DNA of 60,000 bases from Liolophura sinensis (GCF_032854445.1 NC_088297.1:11000163-11060162); one strand, 5' to 3'. Counted from the first letter of the stretch, positions 29,560 through 42,139 are shown. Made by a program: numbers and translations. Notes: a model not told the origin generated them from the sequence alone.

Positions 29560-30115
29560 ACCTCTGATCCCTACAATTCCAAACCTCGTCCTCACACACT
29601 TGAGCCGGTGTTTGTTTGAGCCGGCCTTTGCCGTTAACTCATCCACAGTTTCGATATATTTGTCATAGACAGAGCTCAAGAGCAACCGGTTATGAAGTAT
29701 TTGGTGGGAATAATCGACCGTCAATTTACCATGCAATATTGCGCTCTATAGTATGTTTAGCTATTAACGCATAGACTGTCATTGTGCACCCGTGGGGACT
29801 ATGTAGGCTTATATATGCTCATTGCCCTCAATGGAAGTGTCATTTAGTTGATATCAGATCGAGGCCGTGGTATATTTTATTAGAGTCTCATGGGATGTTA
29901 TAGAATAACTGTAACCTCATTGACCTTGGTGTCAACTATAATGTATGTCATGATGAGGTCACGTGATGAGAGAATGACAACTCTAACTGTGTCTCCATTT
30001 AGAGCGCGTGAGATTGTATGTGTCCTAGGTAAACAGGAACGCTCCGTTAAATATCTGCTCAGCAGTATCTCACGGTGGATAACTTAAGACTTGCGTACTG
30101 AGCAGGTCACACGCT

Positions 30116-30435
30116 GAAGTGCGGGTTCAAACGCGGCCTTGGATCGGAAATTTGTAGCTCCCCCGCTGTCATGTTCCTAGGGGCTCAGCGGCAATAATAA
30201 GCGATTGACAAACGCTAGTGTTGGTCTTTTGTGCGGTTTAATGTTCGTTTGTTTTCACCAACATGGTGTACACAGCGGTACGTCAAGTACAGGCATACCC
30301 CTTATAACTTGTCAAATGTCCTTCGTTTGCAACGGGCACTCCAATTTCTTCTACCCATAAAACTGACGGCCAAGTTATAAATCAAGCATTCTTTAGTTAT
30401 GGCGTTAAACGAATGTAAAATAAATCATTAAAGTA
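30116..30435 (+). repeat. Degenerate tRNA-derived SINE-like element
   Basis: Has a B-box-like gggttcaaacgcggccttgg near 30122 and a tail ttatggcgttaaacgaatgt near 30396 like other SINE tails in the window. The head is decayed. Confidence 0.45.
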
Positions 30436-30537
30436 CTAAGTAGTATTTTGGGGACTACCACAAAGTGTCCGCACATTGCTTATTTTGTAAAAGGAATGTT
30501 CAGTTTTAAAAAGGGCGTTCACCATTGCCATCATTGT

Positions 30538-30870
30538 TCATCATTTTGTATCCTTGATCGAGTCACACCTAAGACTTTAAAAGAGGAAGTTGTAACTTCC
30601 TCGCTTGGCGTTCAGCATGAAGGAGATAGTGCAACGACTGGTTGACCCGTATCAGTATAATGGCTCGAGCGGGGCGGCTTACTTGCCTTCGGTAAGTCGT
30701 CTCAGTGAAGCAGCACTAAATAAAAGAGCGGTGGAAATCCGTCCTGCAACAAGGAGGCACATTACACGTACATGCACCCTAATGATTCCTTCGTCGTCAT
30801 ATGACTGAAAAATTGTTGAGTACGACGTTAAACCCCAAGCACTCACTAACTCACTCACTCATCATTTTGT
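30538..30870 (+). repeat. SINE family B, 5'-truncated, with target-site duplication
   Basis: The SINE is 30550-30858, flanked by perfect 12-bp repeats tcatcattttgt at 30538 and 30859. It lacks the tRNA head but keeps the body (gaggaagttgtaacttcctc) and the tail (gttgagtacgacgttaaacc, tcactcac). Truncation with an intact duplication fits incomplete reverse transcription at insertion. Confidence 0.93.
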
Positions 30871-31414
30871 TCGCCCACAACCATCAGACTATTTTGAGCC
30901 ACGTACATTGTAACTGTTATTGTTGTATATCTTTTGGAGAGGCGGAGAGTCTCCGAGTTGAATCAGGTGTAATGATCGTTGCTGCGTATCACATATAAAA
31001 TTCACACGCCGTTGTGTGTTTGCTATGGTTTTGTTTCTGCCTTTTATACGACAGGTTGTGTGTACTGTAATGTTTTGTTTGACACTCACATCATTATCAC
31101 ATGCGTGTAGCTGTCTGTTTTTCATACAATGTTCTAGGCCTGTTGTATACTTGTATTTGTGTAACCGTTGTGTGTAAAAGTCGAATGCTGTATTTTCGAG
31201 TTTTGCTTCCGTGGGCTATATACACTAATGACTATGCATGGTTGGTCATAGCGCATTGTAACTTTGAACACCTTTGCCGAGTTAACTGGCCCGTGGGTAG
31301 CTTGGTATTTGGTGCGGTGGGGGTGGTGTTCAGCTTGTCACAACACAAACCCACACGGAATAGTGTTGATCTGGATATAGTCTACCTGAAGTGTAAGGAA
31401 GACGTACATCATGG

Positions 31415-31565
31415 AGAGTAAAACCAGAGCAAGCGATGGCAGTGTGATAGTTGAAAAATGGTCACACGTAACCGGTGAAACACTGCCTCTTGTCAGTTTA
31501 CCTTAGTCCGGGTTTTATCCTAACTATTCATGTAAATGCATAAATAGTAGCAATTTACACGCCCT
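31415..31565 (-). repeat. Interspersed repeat family C, inverted copy
   Basis: Reversed, the stretch matches the copy at 33755-34045 through the blocks taaaccagagc/gatctgattttacc, gtgtgaccattttt/caattg, and ggtaaactgacaagaggc. Confidence 0.65.
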
Positions 31566-31940
31566 CTAGCACCATGGCTTAAGCAGAAGTAGGTGGGAAA
31601 AAAATAACAAATAAAAAAAAAAAAAAAAAGCAGTGATGTTAATTGCAATTTATTAGACGTTACTGGTCTAGAATGACTCAAAATGCCGTGTTTTCATCAC
31701 ATTTAACATACAAATCACACTAAAACAAAGCAAAGGAACCAGGCTGACATTACATACATGACATACTTGTTTAATTCTGCTTAATTTGAGTTAAGAGCAT
31801 GTATTAGCATCCGTGTTTGTCACATAAGTATGGCGCTTTTATGAACAGTTGGAATTCAACATTGACATGTTTTGAATATCGACTCTCTTCCCTACTTCAA
31901 TAAAAGATAACGAATGCTCCTTTCTTGCATATTTACCAGC

Positions 31941-32117
31941 TTTATTAAATATTGATTTAATTATTTCTTACAAGTACCTTCGATAACTAGTGAGATTGTA
32001 CTGGAAATGGCTCCTGCGATTATCGACTTGAATGGCCGCTTCATGTTTAATTGCCAGTCGTATACGATGATAGTATACGACGCATAGAGCAAGCCTTCGT
32101 GTACAATTGCACCAATT
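31941..32117 (+). repeat. Duplicated segment, copy 1
   Basis: A 177-bp segment starting tttattaaatattgatttaa is repeated at 33504-33680 in the same orientation with about five differences, so roughly 97% identical. No inverted ends or tRNA boxes are evident. Confidence 0.93.
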
Positions 32118-32514
32118 TTCATGCACTAATGGTGATTAAGATCGACTGATTGGCAGATTATTGTTGAAACTATACTCAAGAATTTTCATGTATATACGAT
32201 GGCGATCAGATCTGCGGGTGGAATTGGAGATTAGGGAGGACGAAAAGACTTGTAACGATCTTAAATGTGTGAATGAGTGAATTTGGATACTTGGCGTTCT
32301 CCAAGCCCAAACAGGGATGATCTTAAATCCTCACGCCACTATCTTAAATGCATGCAGCGGTATAGTGTCCTACATTATAACTCTATACACTTCATGCACC
32401 TATGAATTTCTCAAAAGCTGCTCCGTCACAAGGGCTATCATCGGCACCAAGACTTTAGAATTGAGTTAGATAGAGCCCAGCTTGATTGTTAGACGATCAG
32501 GCCTTTCCCACGCT

Positions 32515-32522
32515 TGCTGATG
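32515..32522 (-). promoter_or_regulatory. CSL-consensus match in upstream region
   Basis: CGTGGGAA on the minus strand, about 3.7 kb upstream of Hey. Single short match; function speculative. Confidence 0.25.
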
Positions 32523-32922
32523 TGACAAGGTTGACTTCTGCTGTAGCTAGTCTCTATAAACTGCACGTGACTCGACGGCTATGTGTCATTTAAGACTACC
32601 GACAGAGTTGTTAACAATAAAATAACCGAAACATTTAACTGTATAAACACATAAAACTCATGGATTGGAGAGATTTTTATACAGAGCCCATTTCTTAGAC
32701 ACAGGCTGCACAAACTCTGTGTGATCTCCCAGAAAATGAAACGCATATACATAGATGGCACCAGATTCTGAAATGAACGTCCATGTGTCATGATGTCATC
32801 GCTGCTTGTACCTTTGTGGCGTGCATTTTATAATAACTGACATTCTGATTTTCTCGTTGTGTAACTTGACTGAAATTGAAAATATTAGACAAATTACCCA
32901 ACTCTGAGCTACGTTTTGGGGC

Positions 32923-32923
<1 letters not shown>

Positions 32924-32987
<64 letters not shown>
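32924..32987. repeat. (TA)n microsatellite
   Basis: Pure TA tract of about 64 bases, directly joined to a family A SINE tail fragment at 32986-33032. Confidence 0.97.
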
Positions 32988-32989
<2 letters not shown>

Positions 32990-33032
32990 ATTGGGGTTTT
33001 ACGCCGTACACAAGAATATTTGACTGATGCGA
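32986..33032 (-). repeat. SINE family A 3' tail fragment
   Basis: Reads tttgattggggttttacgcc, then acaagaatatttgactg, the reversed family A end; the rest is missing. Confidence 0.75.
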
Positions 33033-33503
33033 TTTCCCTATATACTAGTATATATTATGATTACTCGATCTATGCTTACAAATGAGTTTTTACCAATGGC
33101 TCTAAATACTGACAGCTTCAGTTAATTCCGTTAATTTGCATAAATATATATAGGCAGGATCACGGAAATGCTCATTTTATTGTTCATGACTTCCAAAGCT
33201 ATGAAATCTCGCGAATGCTATTGCTTTACAATCCTTTGGCCATGAGCGGACTTTCCCAGAGATGTACACACTGCTCGATGAATTCCATTGGATAGAATTT
33301 CAGTTATAATGTACAGGGTTAAATATGGTAGCCCGTTGGGGTCACATCGCTGAGCGAAATACACGTCTTCACTCGTGTATTGTATACCTTCTAAAAACTT
33401 AACTATTAAATAGATAGAATACTATACTATATTTTCTGAGTGATGACAGAACGGATTAATTCAATTTTAAGATTATGTAAGACAGTCCCCGTGGCCTGGT
33501 CCC

Positions 33504-33680
33504 TTTATTAAATATTGATTTAATTATTTCTTACAAATACCTTCGATAACTAGTGAGATTGTACTGGAAATGGCTCCTGCGATTATCGACTTGAATGGCC
33601 GCTTCATGTTTAATTGCCAGTCGTATACGATGCTAGTATACGACGCATAGAGCAAGCCTTCGTGTGCGATTGCACGAATC
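33504..33680 (+). repeat. Duplicated segment, copy 2
   Basis: Partner of 31941-32117. Flanks differ from copy 1, so the unit has sharp ends. Confidence 0.93.
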
Positions 33681-33754
33681 TGTATATCGCCTGTAATGCT
33701 TTGTACATCGCCTTAATTGTTTTAATGTTATTGTATGTTAAGTGTGATGACAAC

Positions 33755-34045
33755 ACACCCTTTTGAGTAATTCCCGACTAGTGAGGTCTAATAAATTGCT
33801 CTTAACATCACTGCCTTTGTAACTAGTTCTGTTTAAAGCATGGTGTTTGGAAAAGTCGGGGCGGGGGGGATTGCGGGGGGAGGGGGGCGTGTAATATGCT
33901 ACTATTTAAGTATCTACATGAACAGTTAGAACAAAACCCTGAGGCAAACTGGCAAGAGGTCGTATTTCACCGGTTACGTGTGACCAATTGCCAACCATCA
34001 CACTGTCGTCGCTGATCTGATTTTACCCTCTATGCTGTACGCCTT
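33755..34045 (+). repeat. Interspersed repeat family C
   Basis: Contains tcttaacatcactgcctttg, tctacatgaacagttagaac, cgtatttcaccggttacgtg and tcgtcgctgatctgatttta. Parts recur at 31415 (inverted), 47925 and 54940. G-rich run at 33859-33888 interrupts it. Confidence 0.7.
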
Positions 34046-34529
34046 TACTTACTTTGTATTGCTCTTCCAACAAAATGCTTTCGATGATTAAACGGGACAC
34101 TGAGGTATGTTGTCAACAACATACTATTGTGTTATATATATTAGCAAAACTCATAAATTAAGGATAAAAATGATGTATTTAATAGTAATTTTTAGAGTGT
34201 AGACGTCTTGTCAGCACCGACTACATGGGGTGCAGAAAAACCCTTCAGCTCTATAAACGATGACGCAGTGTGTAGTTCTGTCACTTAGTCACAGTGCGAT
34301 CAACGAACGGCCTCGCTTGTTTTCACACATTTACACATGTCCACTGGACTTTTCCCACACTGGAACACTCCTCGGCAAACTTCAACGGTGTAAAAACTAA
34401 ATATTTTACCAATTTGAAACCGCCTGCACTGCGCCGTGGCGAGGCGAAGCACGTGGCAGAGGGGGACTGCCGAGCGCCTTCGCGGCTTGACGAGAAACAG
34501 AAAAAACAATAGTCGTGAAGAAAGGGGAA

Positions 34530-34740
34530 TTGCAAATGTTCCTGGCAAGAGTTCGAATCCTTCTATGGGCACAGTGGAATGCCTTTTAATTTAAAACGGC
34601 CAGTGGTCAAGAATTTGTCCTCTACTGCATGAGTGGTCGTCTTTTGTTTCCGGTGCTGTATATACTGAACGAATTACAGGCCTTGCATTATTTGATTATG
34701 GCATTAAACAAATAAAACAAATAAATATACAGGCCTAGTA
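34530..34740 (+). repeat. Degenerate tRNA-derived SINE-like element
   Basis: Has a B-box-like agagttcgaatccttctatg at 34549 and ends in ttatggcattaaacaaataa with further aaataaa, like other tails here. Confidence 0.5.
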
Positions 34741-35356
34741 TTTCTAAACTGTCTATGATTTCTAAACCGTGTTCATTAAATCGGCTCCTGGTAAGCGTTT
34801 GGCTTTTATCATATTGCAGTGGTCACGTGTTCCACTCATGCTTTTGATGTGATTTTTACTGCACACTAAAGTCAAAATCTGTGTCAAATATCGAATCCAA
34901 CAAACGCAACTATTATACATGTAGTTGTATATAAAGCAGTTTTTTTTTAATTACATCTGGATATCTGACGTCACAACTACATGTACACTGTATAAGTAAC
35001 GATATATGGTTGGTCCTCGTCAAGTATAAGTAAGACCAGACGGCCCGATTTCAGGGAGCACTAACTTAGATCAATATCATGGAACTAAACATGTCAGCCT
35101 TGTAAAATAATCCAATGTGTTGCCTCCATCAAGGATTCGTTTCGTCATTAAGGAATTATTTATTTTCTTATGTCCATTTTAAAATACTGTGGGGTGTGCT
35201 AGATCGAGGTAACCGGGAGAGTGTAGCATACTTTGTACGTCAATCAGAGGCCAAAAAATGAGGTGAACTTTCACAAAACGTTTTTTCGGATTACGTATCT
35301 TATATCACATTAGTTTTATGGAGTTTTACCCAAGACAACCTCATTTCACTTTTGTA

Positions 35357-35575
35357 GAGCCCCCATGGCTTCTGCTGGCAGTGTGTTTATAAAAGTTTCC
35401 CATGGGTATATAGGCCTATCAGGTCGATATATAATAGGTCGACAGTTCGAATCCAGCTCTGGCCCCTGGCTTGTGCTGGTACATAAAGAACTCCCAAGAA
35501 GTTTATGAGTGTGAATTTACATATTTGTTTGATCGCTACTTAACGCTATATTAAAGAATTGATGTCAAGAGAGTT
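35357..35575 (+). repeat. Degenerate tRNA-derived SINE-like element
   Basis: Begins gagcccccatggcttctgct, has cagttcgaatccagctctgg near 35448 and gcttgtgctgg, matching the head-to-body join of the SINE families. Tail is weak (cttaacgctatattaaag). Confidence 0.5.
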
Positions 35576-35643
35576 CTAGGAATATGTATAGTCTGGAATT
35601 TGATCTGTACAGACTTAAAACAATTCCATTTGTTGATGTATAA

Positions 35644-35645
<2 letters not shown>

Positions 35646-35711
<66 letters not shown>
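35646..35711. repeat. (AT)n microsatellite
   Basis: Pure AT dinucleotide tract of about 66 bases. Confidence 0.97.
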
Positions 35712-35713
<2 letters not shown>

Positions 35714-36200
35714 GTTTATCTAGAATCTAACGACTAGATACTGGAAACGTGCATGCTGTTGTTACGTAGCTATTCCACCACACTGTAGTAAAACTGTTTC
35801 AATGAGAAGATGGTCATGTACATATTGTCTGCTTGCATCTTCAAACAAAGTACTTTTTCTTTTTCAGGGACGATTTTAAAACAACAGTGGATATATAGCC
35901 ATATGAAAGAGAGAAACCAACAAAAAAAGGGGGAAAAAAGCCTACTCGATTTGTATACAGTTCACACGCCTTGCCAAGTCGCACGGCATTGGAGATGTCA
36001 ACTTGATACCGAATCTGCGACGTTAACTGGGTAATGTTTCTGACATTTTTTTTTCACGGGAGTCGGGAGGGAGTCAGTACTGCGATGAGTCTAATATCGC
36101 AACCACTTGTCACGGCTTCACTCGCCAGTTAATTGATATTTATATGATTGATATTCTCTCGCACACCGCTCGAGTTTCCCTCTCGCTAAGCCCTGTCGAC

Positions 36201-36208
36201 TGTGGGAA
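36201..36208 (+). promoter_or_regulatory. CSL-consensus match in a CpG-rich patch
   Basis: TGTGGGAA within the G+C-richer segment 36060-36260, about 7.3 kb upstream of Hey. Function speculative. Confidence 0.25.
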
Positions 36209-36762
36209 TCAGCGCCGGTTTGGCCCGCAGAATCGAACTCGGCGCTTTTTGATTGGTCGATTCTGACCCACCCCGACCAGGACTCGGTAACCCGTGTCTA
36301 AAGACCCCCCACCCCCCACCTCCCATGCAATCACCGCTATACTGAGAGGTGATGAAATGCAGGGGGGTCAGGCAACTTAACGCAGTGTACCGTAATTCAG
36401 ACACGCGGTATATGTAGGCCTGCTTAAATTCGCACAGGCCACATGTGTAGCCTGTAAATCGAGAGTTAAATTAGATCTCCTCAAATCCTTATCACAGCGC
36501 TGTCAACATTTTATTAACCGAAAACAGTTTTTTTTGCGTTGAACGTAAAAGCAACATTAGAACTGCGATTACAGCTTATACTGAAGCATGTAGAGCAGCA
36601 TGTAAATTTACATAAGAAGCTCTGTCAATACATAACGTCGTTCATCAGACCAAAAAAAAATAAATCTTTTAAGTTTATCAAATCAAACATGTACATTTGC
36701 TCTTGTGTTTTGTCTAGAAATTTAAGATAATCAAATGTATAGACCCATTTCCTATAAACCTG

Positions 36763-36885
36763 CACTCAAAAAATCAGCCTGTTAATTTTAACAGAAAGTC
36801 TGTTGTCTGAGTGATGCTAGAATGTATTCTGTTATTGCAAAAGTTCTGTTAAATGTAACGCACATATTCTATTCATTCAAGATTT
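36763..36885 (+). repeat. MITE family M2, partial copy
   Basis: Keeps the left end cactcaaaaaatcagcctgt and cagaaagtctgttgtctgag but breaks off about half way compared with the copy at 41302. Confidence 0.8.
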
Positions 36886-37135
36886 TCACCAGGATGTACA
36901 TGCATGTGTTACCCCTGGTGCCATCTTGGGTGGCAATGAGTAACATAAAAGAATGAATGAATGAGTGAAAGGAGATACCGTCGTATTACCGAAGCCAAAA
37001 AGCCAAACAAGAACTGGTTTTATTCCAAAGAGCATACATCTTGCACCAGTTAAATGGTAACTCGGCTTACAATATAGCCATGGTTGTTTTGGATTAATGA
37101 TACACCACCAGGTCGTGGACGAGTGCCTAAAACCA

Positions 37136-37436
37136 TTGTCGCCGTTTTTTTTTTTTTTTTTTTTTTTTTTTTGATTGGTGTTTTACGCCGTACTCAAGAA
37201 TATTTCACTTATACGACTGCGGCCAGCATTATGGTGGGTGGAAACCGGGCACAGCCCGGGGGAAACCCACGACCATCCGCAGGTTTCTGGCAGACCTTCC
37301 CACGTACGGCCGGAGAGGAAGCCAACATGAGCTGGACTTGAACTCACAGCGACCGCATTGGTGAGAGGCTCCTGGGTCATTACGCTGCGCTAGCGCGCTA
37401 ACCGACTGAGCCACGGAGGCCCCTTGTCGCCGTTTT
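37136..37436 (-). repeat. SINE family A, full-length, near consensus, with target-site duplication
   Basis: The SINE spans 37149-37423, flanked by perfect 13-bp repeats ttgtcgccgtttt at 37136 and 37424. On the minus strand the head reads GGGGCCTCCGTGGCTCAGTC, the B-box-like GAGTTCAAGTCCAGCTCATG follows, and the tail ends in a run of over 20 A. It is the cleanest copy in the window and so probably the youngest. Confidence 0.96.
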
Positions 37437-38370
37437 CAACCCTACCATATAGGATAGTTTACTAGGGGATTCCCCGCTGTAACTGTTAATGAGGGGCCTT
37501 GGTGGCATTTCGAGATCGACCTGGCTTAGGTTTCCACGTGTTCAGTCTCATGTTCATTGAAGACCACTAGCCCTATATTTATAGTGTGGGCAGAGCTGTA
37601 CTACACCTGCGAGGAAGTTCGTCAGTAACTTGCCGCAGCTCGGTGGTTTACTCCAGGCTGTCCTGTTTTCTAGCTCAAGTGGAAATTATTATAATAAATA
37701 TTATAAGTTTTATTATCAAAATAATGAAATAATACATAAATAAATAAATAATGACAGGTACAGCTGGGATTTATAACCGCGAATAGTTTGTGATACATAG
37801 AATTTCTTTTTGGACTCCTAGAGCCATCAGCATCTTCAAACCGAATTATACAATTCCTCATTATAGACCTTCTTCACAGGGAGAAAATCATTATATAAAA
37901 CTCAAACTTAGCCTTTGTTATTACTATGCATGTTCTAACTTGATCAGCAAGCAGAATGTAAGCACGAATGACCGCGATTTTCCATTATATATCTAGTACA
38001 CAGATTGTCAACACTTCATATCAATCCAAGAAATCAGTTCGTAATATCTTGAATTTTAGTTATTTTTCCTTTGATATGGAAAGATTCAAATCGATCGAGG
38101 TAATGGTACGGTTCTAAATAGCACAGGGTGCAAAAATAAAAAAATATATAAAATCATTTAAGGCTTCAACAGTCTTTCGATGTGTTTTATATATGTATAT
38201 GAAAATATGTGGTTTGGTCATGCGGAGATGGTTTTGTATATATGGCGGTATCATATCAGTTCATGACATTGGTGTGGTTTATTGACTGTGAACATTTGAT
38301 CTGGTTATATATTACAACGAAGCAAACTGCATCCTTGGATCTGGGAACTGATCTGTTTACATACTGTTCC

Positions 38371-38395
38371 AAAAAAAAAAAAAAAAAAAAAAAAA
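38371..38395 (+). repeat. Poly-A tract
   Basis: A 25-base A run with no obvious SINE or gene body upstream. Confidence 0.9.
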
Positions 38396-38821
38396 GGTAG
38401 GTGATATTTCAGGTCGTGTTGAAATTTGTCGAAAACATGAATTTGTATATTAATTTGAATGAGCATTTTCTGTTAGGTTGTTCACGACGTGCCAGGATAA
38501 TCATGAAAACAGAGCATCGCGGGTGTTTTGGATGACCTGCATATGAATCTATAATGGGGAAGGGGAGAATTTCGAAATTTGCATTCAAAATTGTCATTTT
38601 AAATTCATATCTGACTGATTAGCTCACGGCTAACACTTGTCTCTGTATCGTTTCGTTCCTCGGCTGTCTCACTGTAACTGATATATAAACTGTTTGTTTA
38701 GTTAATATTAAATATTGATAAACTTTGCCCATTTGTATGGAAAATCACCTGTACATTTTGAATAATAAATTTTAATATTTCATACCTGAATTTGTGAATT
38801 TTTCTTTCTTACACATTATAC

Positions 38822-38875
38822 ATTGGGGTATCACGCCGTAGTCAAAAATATTTCACTTAAATGACGGGGCTAATG
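38822..38875 (-). repeat. SINE family A 3' tail fragment
   Basis: Contains tatcacgccgtagtcaaaaa and tttcacttaaatgacgggg, the reversed tail; the body is absent. Confidence 0.65.
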
Positions 38876-39950
38876 CTTTAACGGTAGAGAAATCCTTGGA
38901 AAACGGGTTTAAATAAAACAAAATAAAAATAAAATGAATAGGTAAATGATATATATAACGGCTGTGTATCCAACTTTTTGGAAGACCTGGATGGTATCAC
39001 TCGCTTTAGATGGAGATTTTCTTACTGGCTGCATATATCCAAGGTGAGGTGGGTTGATTTTCTTGAAATGGTTAAAAGTACAGTTAGGGTCACTGGCAGA
39101 TTTCATCCGCAGCAGCAGATGCGGATGTTGTGGGTGTTACACTGATGCTAACTCCAACAATGAATAACTGTCCATGTCAAAACTTTGACACCATTGTCAT
39201 CTGACATTTGATAACGGTTCACTTTGCAGCATCATTTCATCTCCTTTATCCACCCAGCTTCCAGAATAAAAACATACAGCGTTATTGCTGTCTTTCAACT
39301 GCCTTTAGAGACGTGTCACCGAGGTTGACACGTCGCGTGGCGCGCTCAGCCGCTGAGCTCATAGAGGCACTGGGTAGCCAGGCGTGACAGACCGACCTGG
39401 ACAAACAAAAGGGTCTCTCCCCGCGAAGGCGAGGTACAAGGAAGGCAGGTAGACCGATCGATACTGCCTGCCTGCCTTACAGATGCAATACCGGCCGGGA
39501 AGTGAAATGATACAGGTGCTAGCTGTCATCCTTGTCTGACACCGCTCTTATGAGGATAACTCGGCTGAACCGTCAGCATCTTCTCCTCCCTCCCCCACCC
39601 CGTCGTCCAGTATATGACATCAGGCGTCGCTTCGGATCTGTTGACACCCCCACTTATATACCGTTCTTTTTTCGTACCTCAAAAACACACACACACACAA
39701 AAAACAAAACAATACAAATGTCAGCTTCTTTCGCTAAATGAACCTATGTATAAATCTCACCTTTTCTCTATATATACTGACAGTCGATATATATCTCATA
39801 TTGATCCGAGCCACCTGCTGACGGGTTAATAAGTCGGAACCACGTGCAGGCTTTTTTTCAATATTTGGTCTGTTTGTTCTTGAAATTTATACTCGTAATT
39901 CCGAATTTAACTAAGAGCTACGTAAACTTTATGGCACAAAAAATTATATA

Positions 39951-40157
39951 TATATTTATTTATTTGATTGGTGTTTTTACGCCGTACTCAAGAATATTTC
40001 ACATATACGACGGCAGCCAGCATTATGGTGTGAGGGAACCGGGAAGAGCCCGGGGAAAACCCACGACCATCCACAGGTTTGCTGGTAGACTTTCCTACGT
40101 ACGGCCGTTAAGGAAGACAACATGAGCTGGATTTGAACTGACAGCGACCGCATCGGC
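39951..40157 (-). repeat. SINE family A, head-truncated
   Basis: Matches family A from tail to tgaactgacagcgaccgcat, then stops, so the tRNA-like head is lost. The body carries a small change, tgtgagggaaccggg. Confidence 0.9.
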
Positions 40158-41299
40158 AAAAACTTTATAAAAATGGGCAATTAAATGTAACTATGGGTTA
40201 CAGTTGGCTTCTTAACCAAATCCGATTGGTGATATCAACCCCGTGACTTAATACAACTTCACCAGTGTAATTAGGTTACGTTTATATCCTGTAATCTTTT
40301 CTTGTTCTGCAGATCCTTTGTGATGGAATATTGTCTTGTTACATACAGAACACGCACCTCTCAGTCTGGCAATTCATTCCGTGGGAGTTTGATAATATTT
40401 ACGATGATAAAACGAGGAGATTAAAGCGTATTAAGTGAGGAGGTTTTTAGTGTACATAAACAAAATCGTATTGATGATATCACAACTCCATCATTTATTG
40501 CAATTTCACGTGTTCCTTACATTTATTACAGATATACGTTCACTTCAGACTTTTTTTTTAATTTGTAGGCCTACTTAATTAATGTACACCATGACATATA
40601 TATTCCGAAAGAGGAAATTTCAGGTGGTAAAAAATTGTAATCAAGATATATAGTGTAGCTAAAAACTACAATACAGTATTTCTTCCCATCTCAGTCCTGT
40701 TGGCAGTCGGGTCACTTTATGTGTTACACTCACATTTATTTATTCTGTAATATTTCACCACTAAAAAAAATACTTCAGAATTATTTCTATTAAAATGTGC
40801 TTTATACGTCCCGTTGTTTTTTGCTGCATTATGGAAGGGTATAATATTTGAATGCAAACATAAAAATGGATAAATCCACAAAAAAGCACTGGTGTTGTTC
40901 CATTCAACACAAACAAATTACCTCAACGCAAGCATGTGTTAAATAAATGTGAAGTGCACATGCCTGCGTTAAAAATAGTAAAAACAAGGCCCTGTGTTAA
41001 TTTAAGACAAAGTAGAGCTGTTTAAATATCACACCAGACGTTTGTTGGAAAAAAGTTTGTGTTCATATAACAAATGTGAGCAAAACAAACCAGATCTTTC
41101 TTGTCATTATTATACTTAAAAGAGACATGACGCCACACTGAAGAGTAATTCACTAATTGTAAGTGTTCTGGGTGAAGAGAATCAGTTTATGAAGCGAACC
41201 ACCGGCCTTTGGCAAGTTACTTATTGAATCATTCACAGATCCAATTGAATGTGTTGTCATATTAATATAGGAGAAAACTGATCTAAAATGTAGTCCATA

Positions 41300-41536
41300 T
41301 ACACGCCAAAAATCAGTCTGTTAATTTTAACAGAACGTCTGTTATCTGAGTGATGTTAGAATGTATTCTACTAATCCAACAGGTTCTTCTGTTAAATGTA
41401 ACGCATATATTCCATTAATTCAACATAAAGATTCTGCTAGACTAACATGATATCATGTTATAATAACAGAATACATTCTGGTTTCATTCAAAGAAGAGAC
41501 ATTCTGTTAATTTAACAGAATATTTTTTGGAGTGTA
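41300..41536. repeat. MITE family M2, complete copy with TA duplication
   Basis: The element, 41302-41534, has inverted ends: cacgccaaaaatcagtctgt and, reversed, cactccaaaaaatattctgt. TA at 41300-41301 and 41535-41536 is the target duplication. Inside each end is a short palindrome (ctgttaattttaacag). About 233 bp, non-coding. Confidence 0.88.
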
Positions 41537-41713
41537 TTGTAACGAACACACTTCGTGGCACAGGAGGGGCAGTCTACTTAGGCCACATAGGAAAAACTGA
41601 AGAAATGTGCGAATGAAATCAATTGTTATTAAGACATGTCACCTTTTCGTCATCTTGATCAGTAGACTATCTGATCAACGCAAACTTTGACGCCCAACGC
41701 AGACTTTGATATC

Positions 41714-41960
41714 ATGGCTGATTTTATTTATTTATTTATTTGATTGGTGTTTTACGCCGTACTCAGGAATATTTCACTTATACGACCCACGACCATCCGC
41801 AGGTAGCTGGGAGACCTTTCCACTTACGGCCGGAGAGGAAGTGAGCATAAACTGGACTTGAACTCACCGGGACTGTATTGGTGAGAGGCTCACCTGGGTC
41901 ATTACGCTGCGCTAGCGCGCTAAGCAACTGAGCCATAAAGGCCCCTTATGGCTGATTTTA
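41714..41960 (-). repeat. SINE family A, internally deleted, with target-site duplication
   Basis: The SINE is 41727-41947, flanked by 13-bp repeats atggctgatttta at 41714 and 41948. About 60 bp of the body, including the ccagcattatggtggg part, is missing. Confidence 0.93.
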
Positions 41961-42136
41961 CGACTTCAAAATATTAAAAGTTCAAAAAAGCTGATTTCAC
42001 CCATTACCCACGACCGATTCTGCTCGTAGGGAGGATAAACAGAACAGCTTATTAGCTTTTATCCCATTTCTCTGGCTCTGATCTGCCTCCGTTAATACCA
42101 TATAAACAATATTTAACACTTTCAATATACATATTA

Positions 42137-42139
<3 letters not shown>

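Larger units (their letters stand above)
28862..29720 (-). promoter_or_regulatory. Hey promoter region, CpG-rich, with CSL sites
   Basis: Sequence upstream of the Hey ATG is richer in G+C and CpG than its surroundings. On the minus strand it has an inverted CCAAT box (attgg at 29205-29209), an adjacent CRE-like tgacgtc at 29211, and CACGCG boxes at 29199 and 29541 of the kind Hes/Hey repressors bind. Consensus CSL sites are listed separately. No clear TATA box was found, so the start point is unknown. Function is inferred. Confidence 0.6.

Noticed and set aside
29425-29736. 103-codon minus-strand frame
   Set aside because: No recognised domain, no splice context, and CpG-rich composition explains its length.
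38371-38395. Poly-A run as the end of a processed pseudogene
   Set aside because: No coding or SINE-like sequence or target duplication was seen upstream of it.
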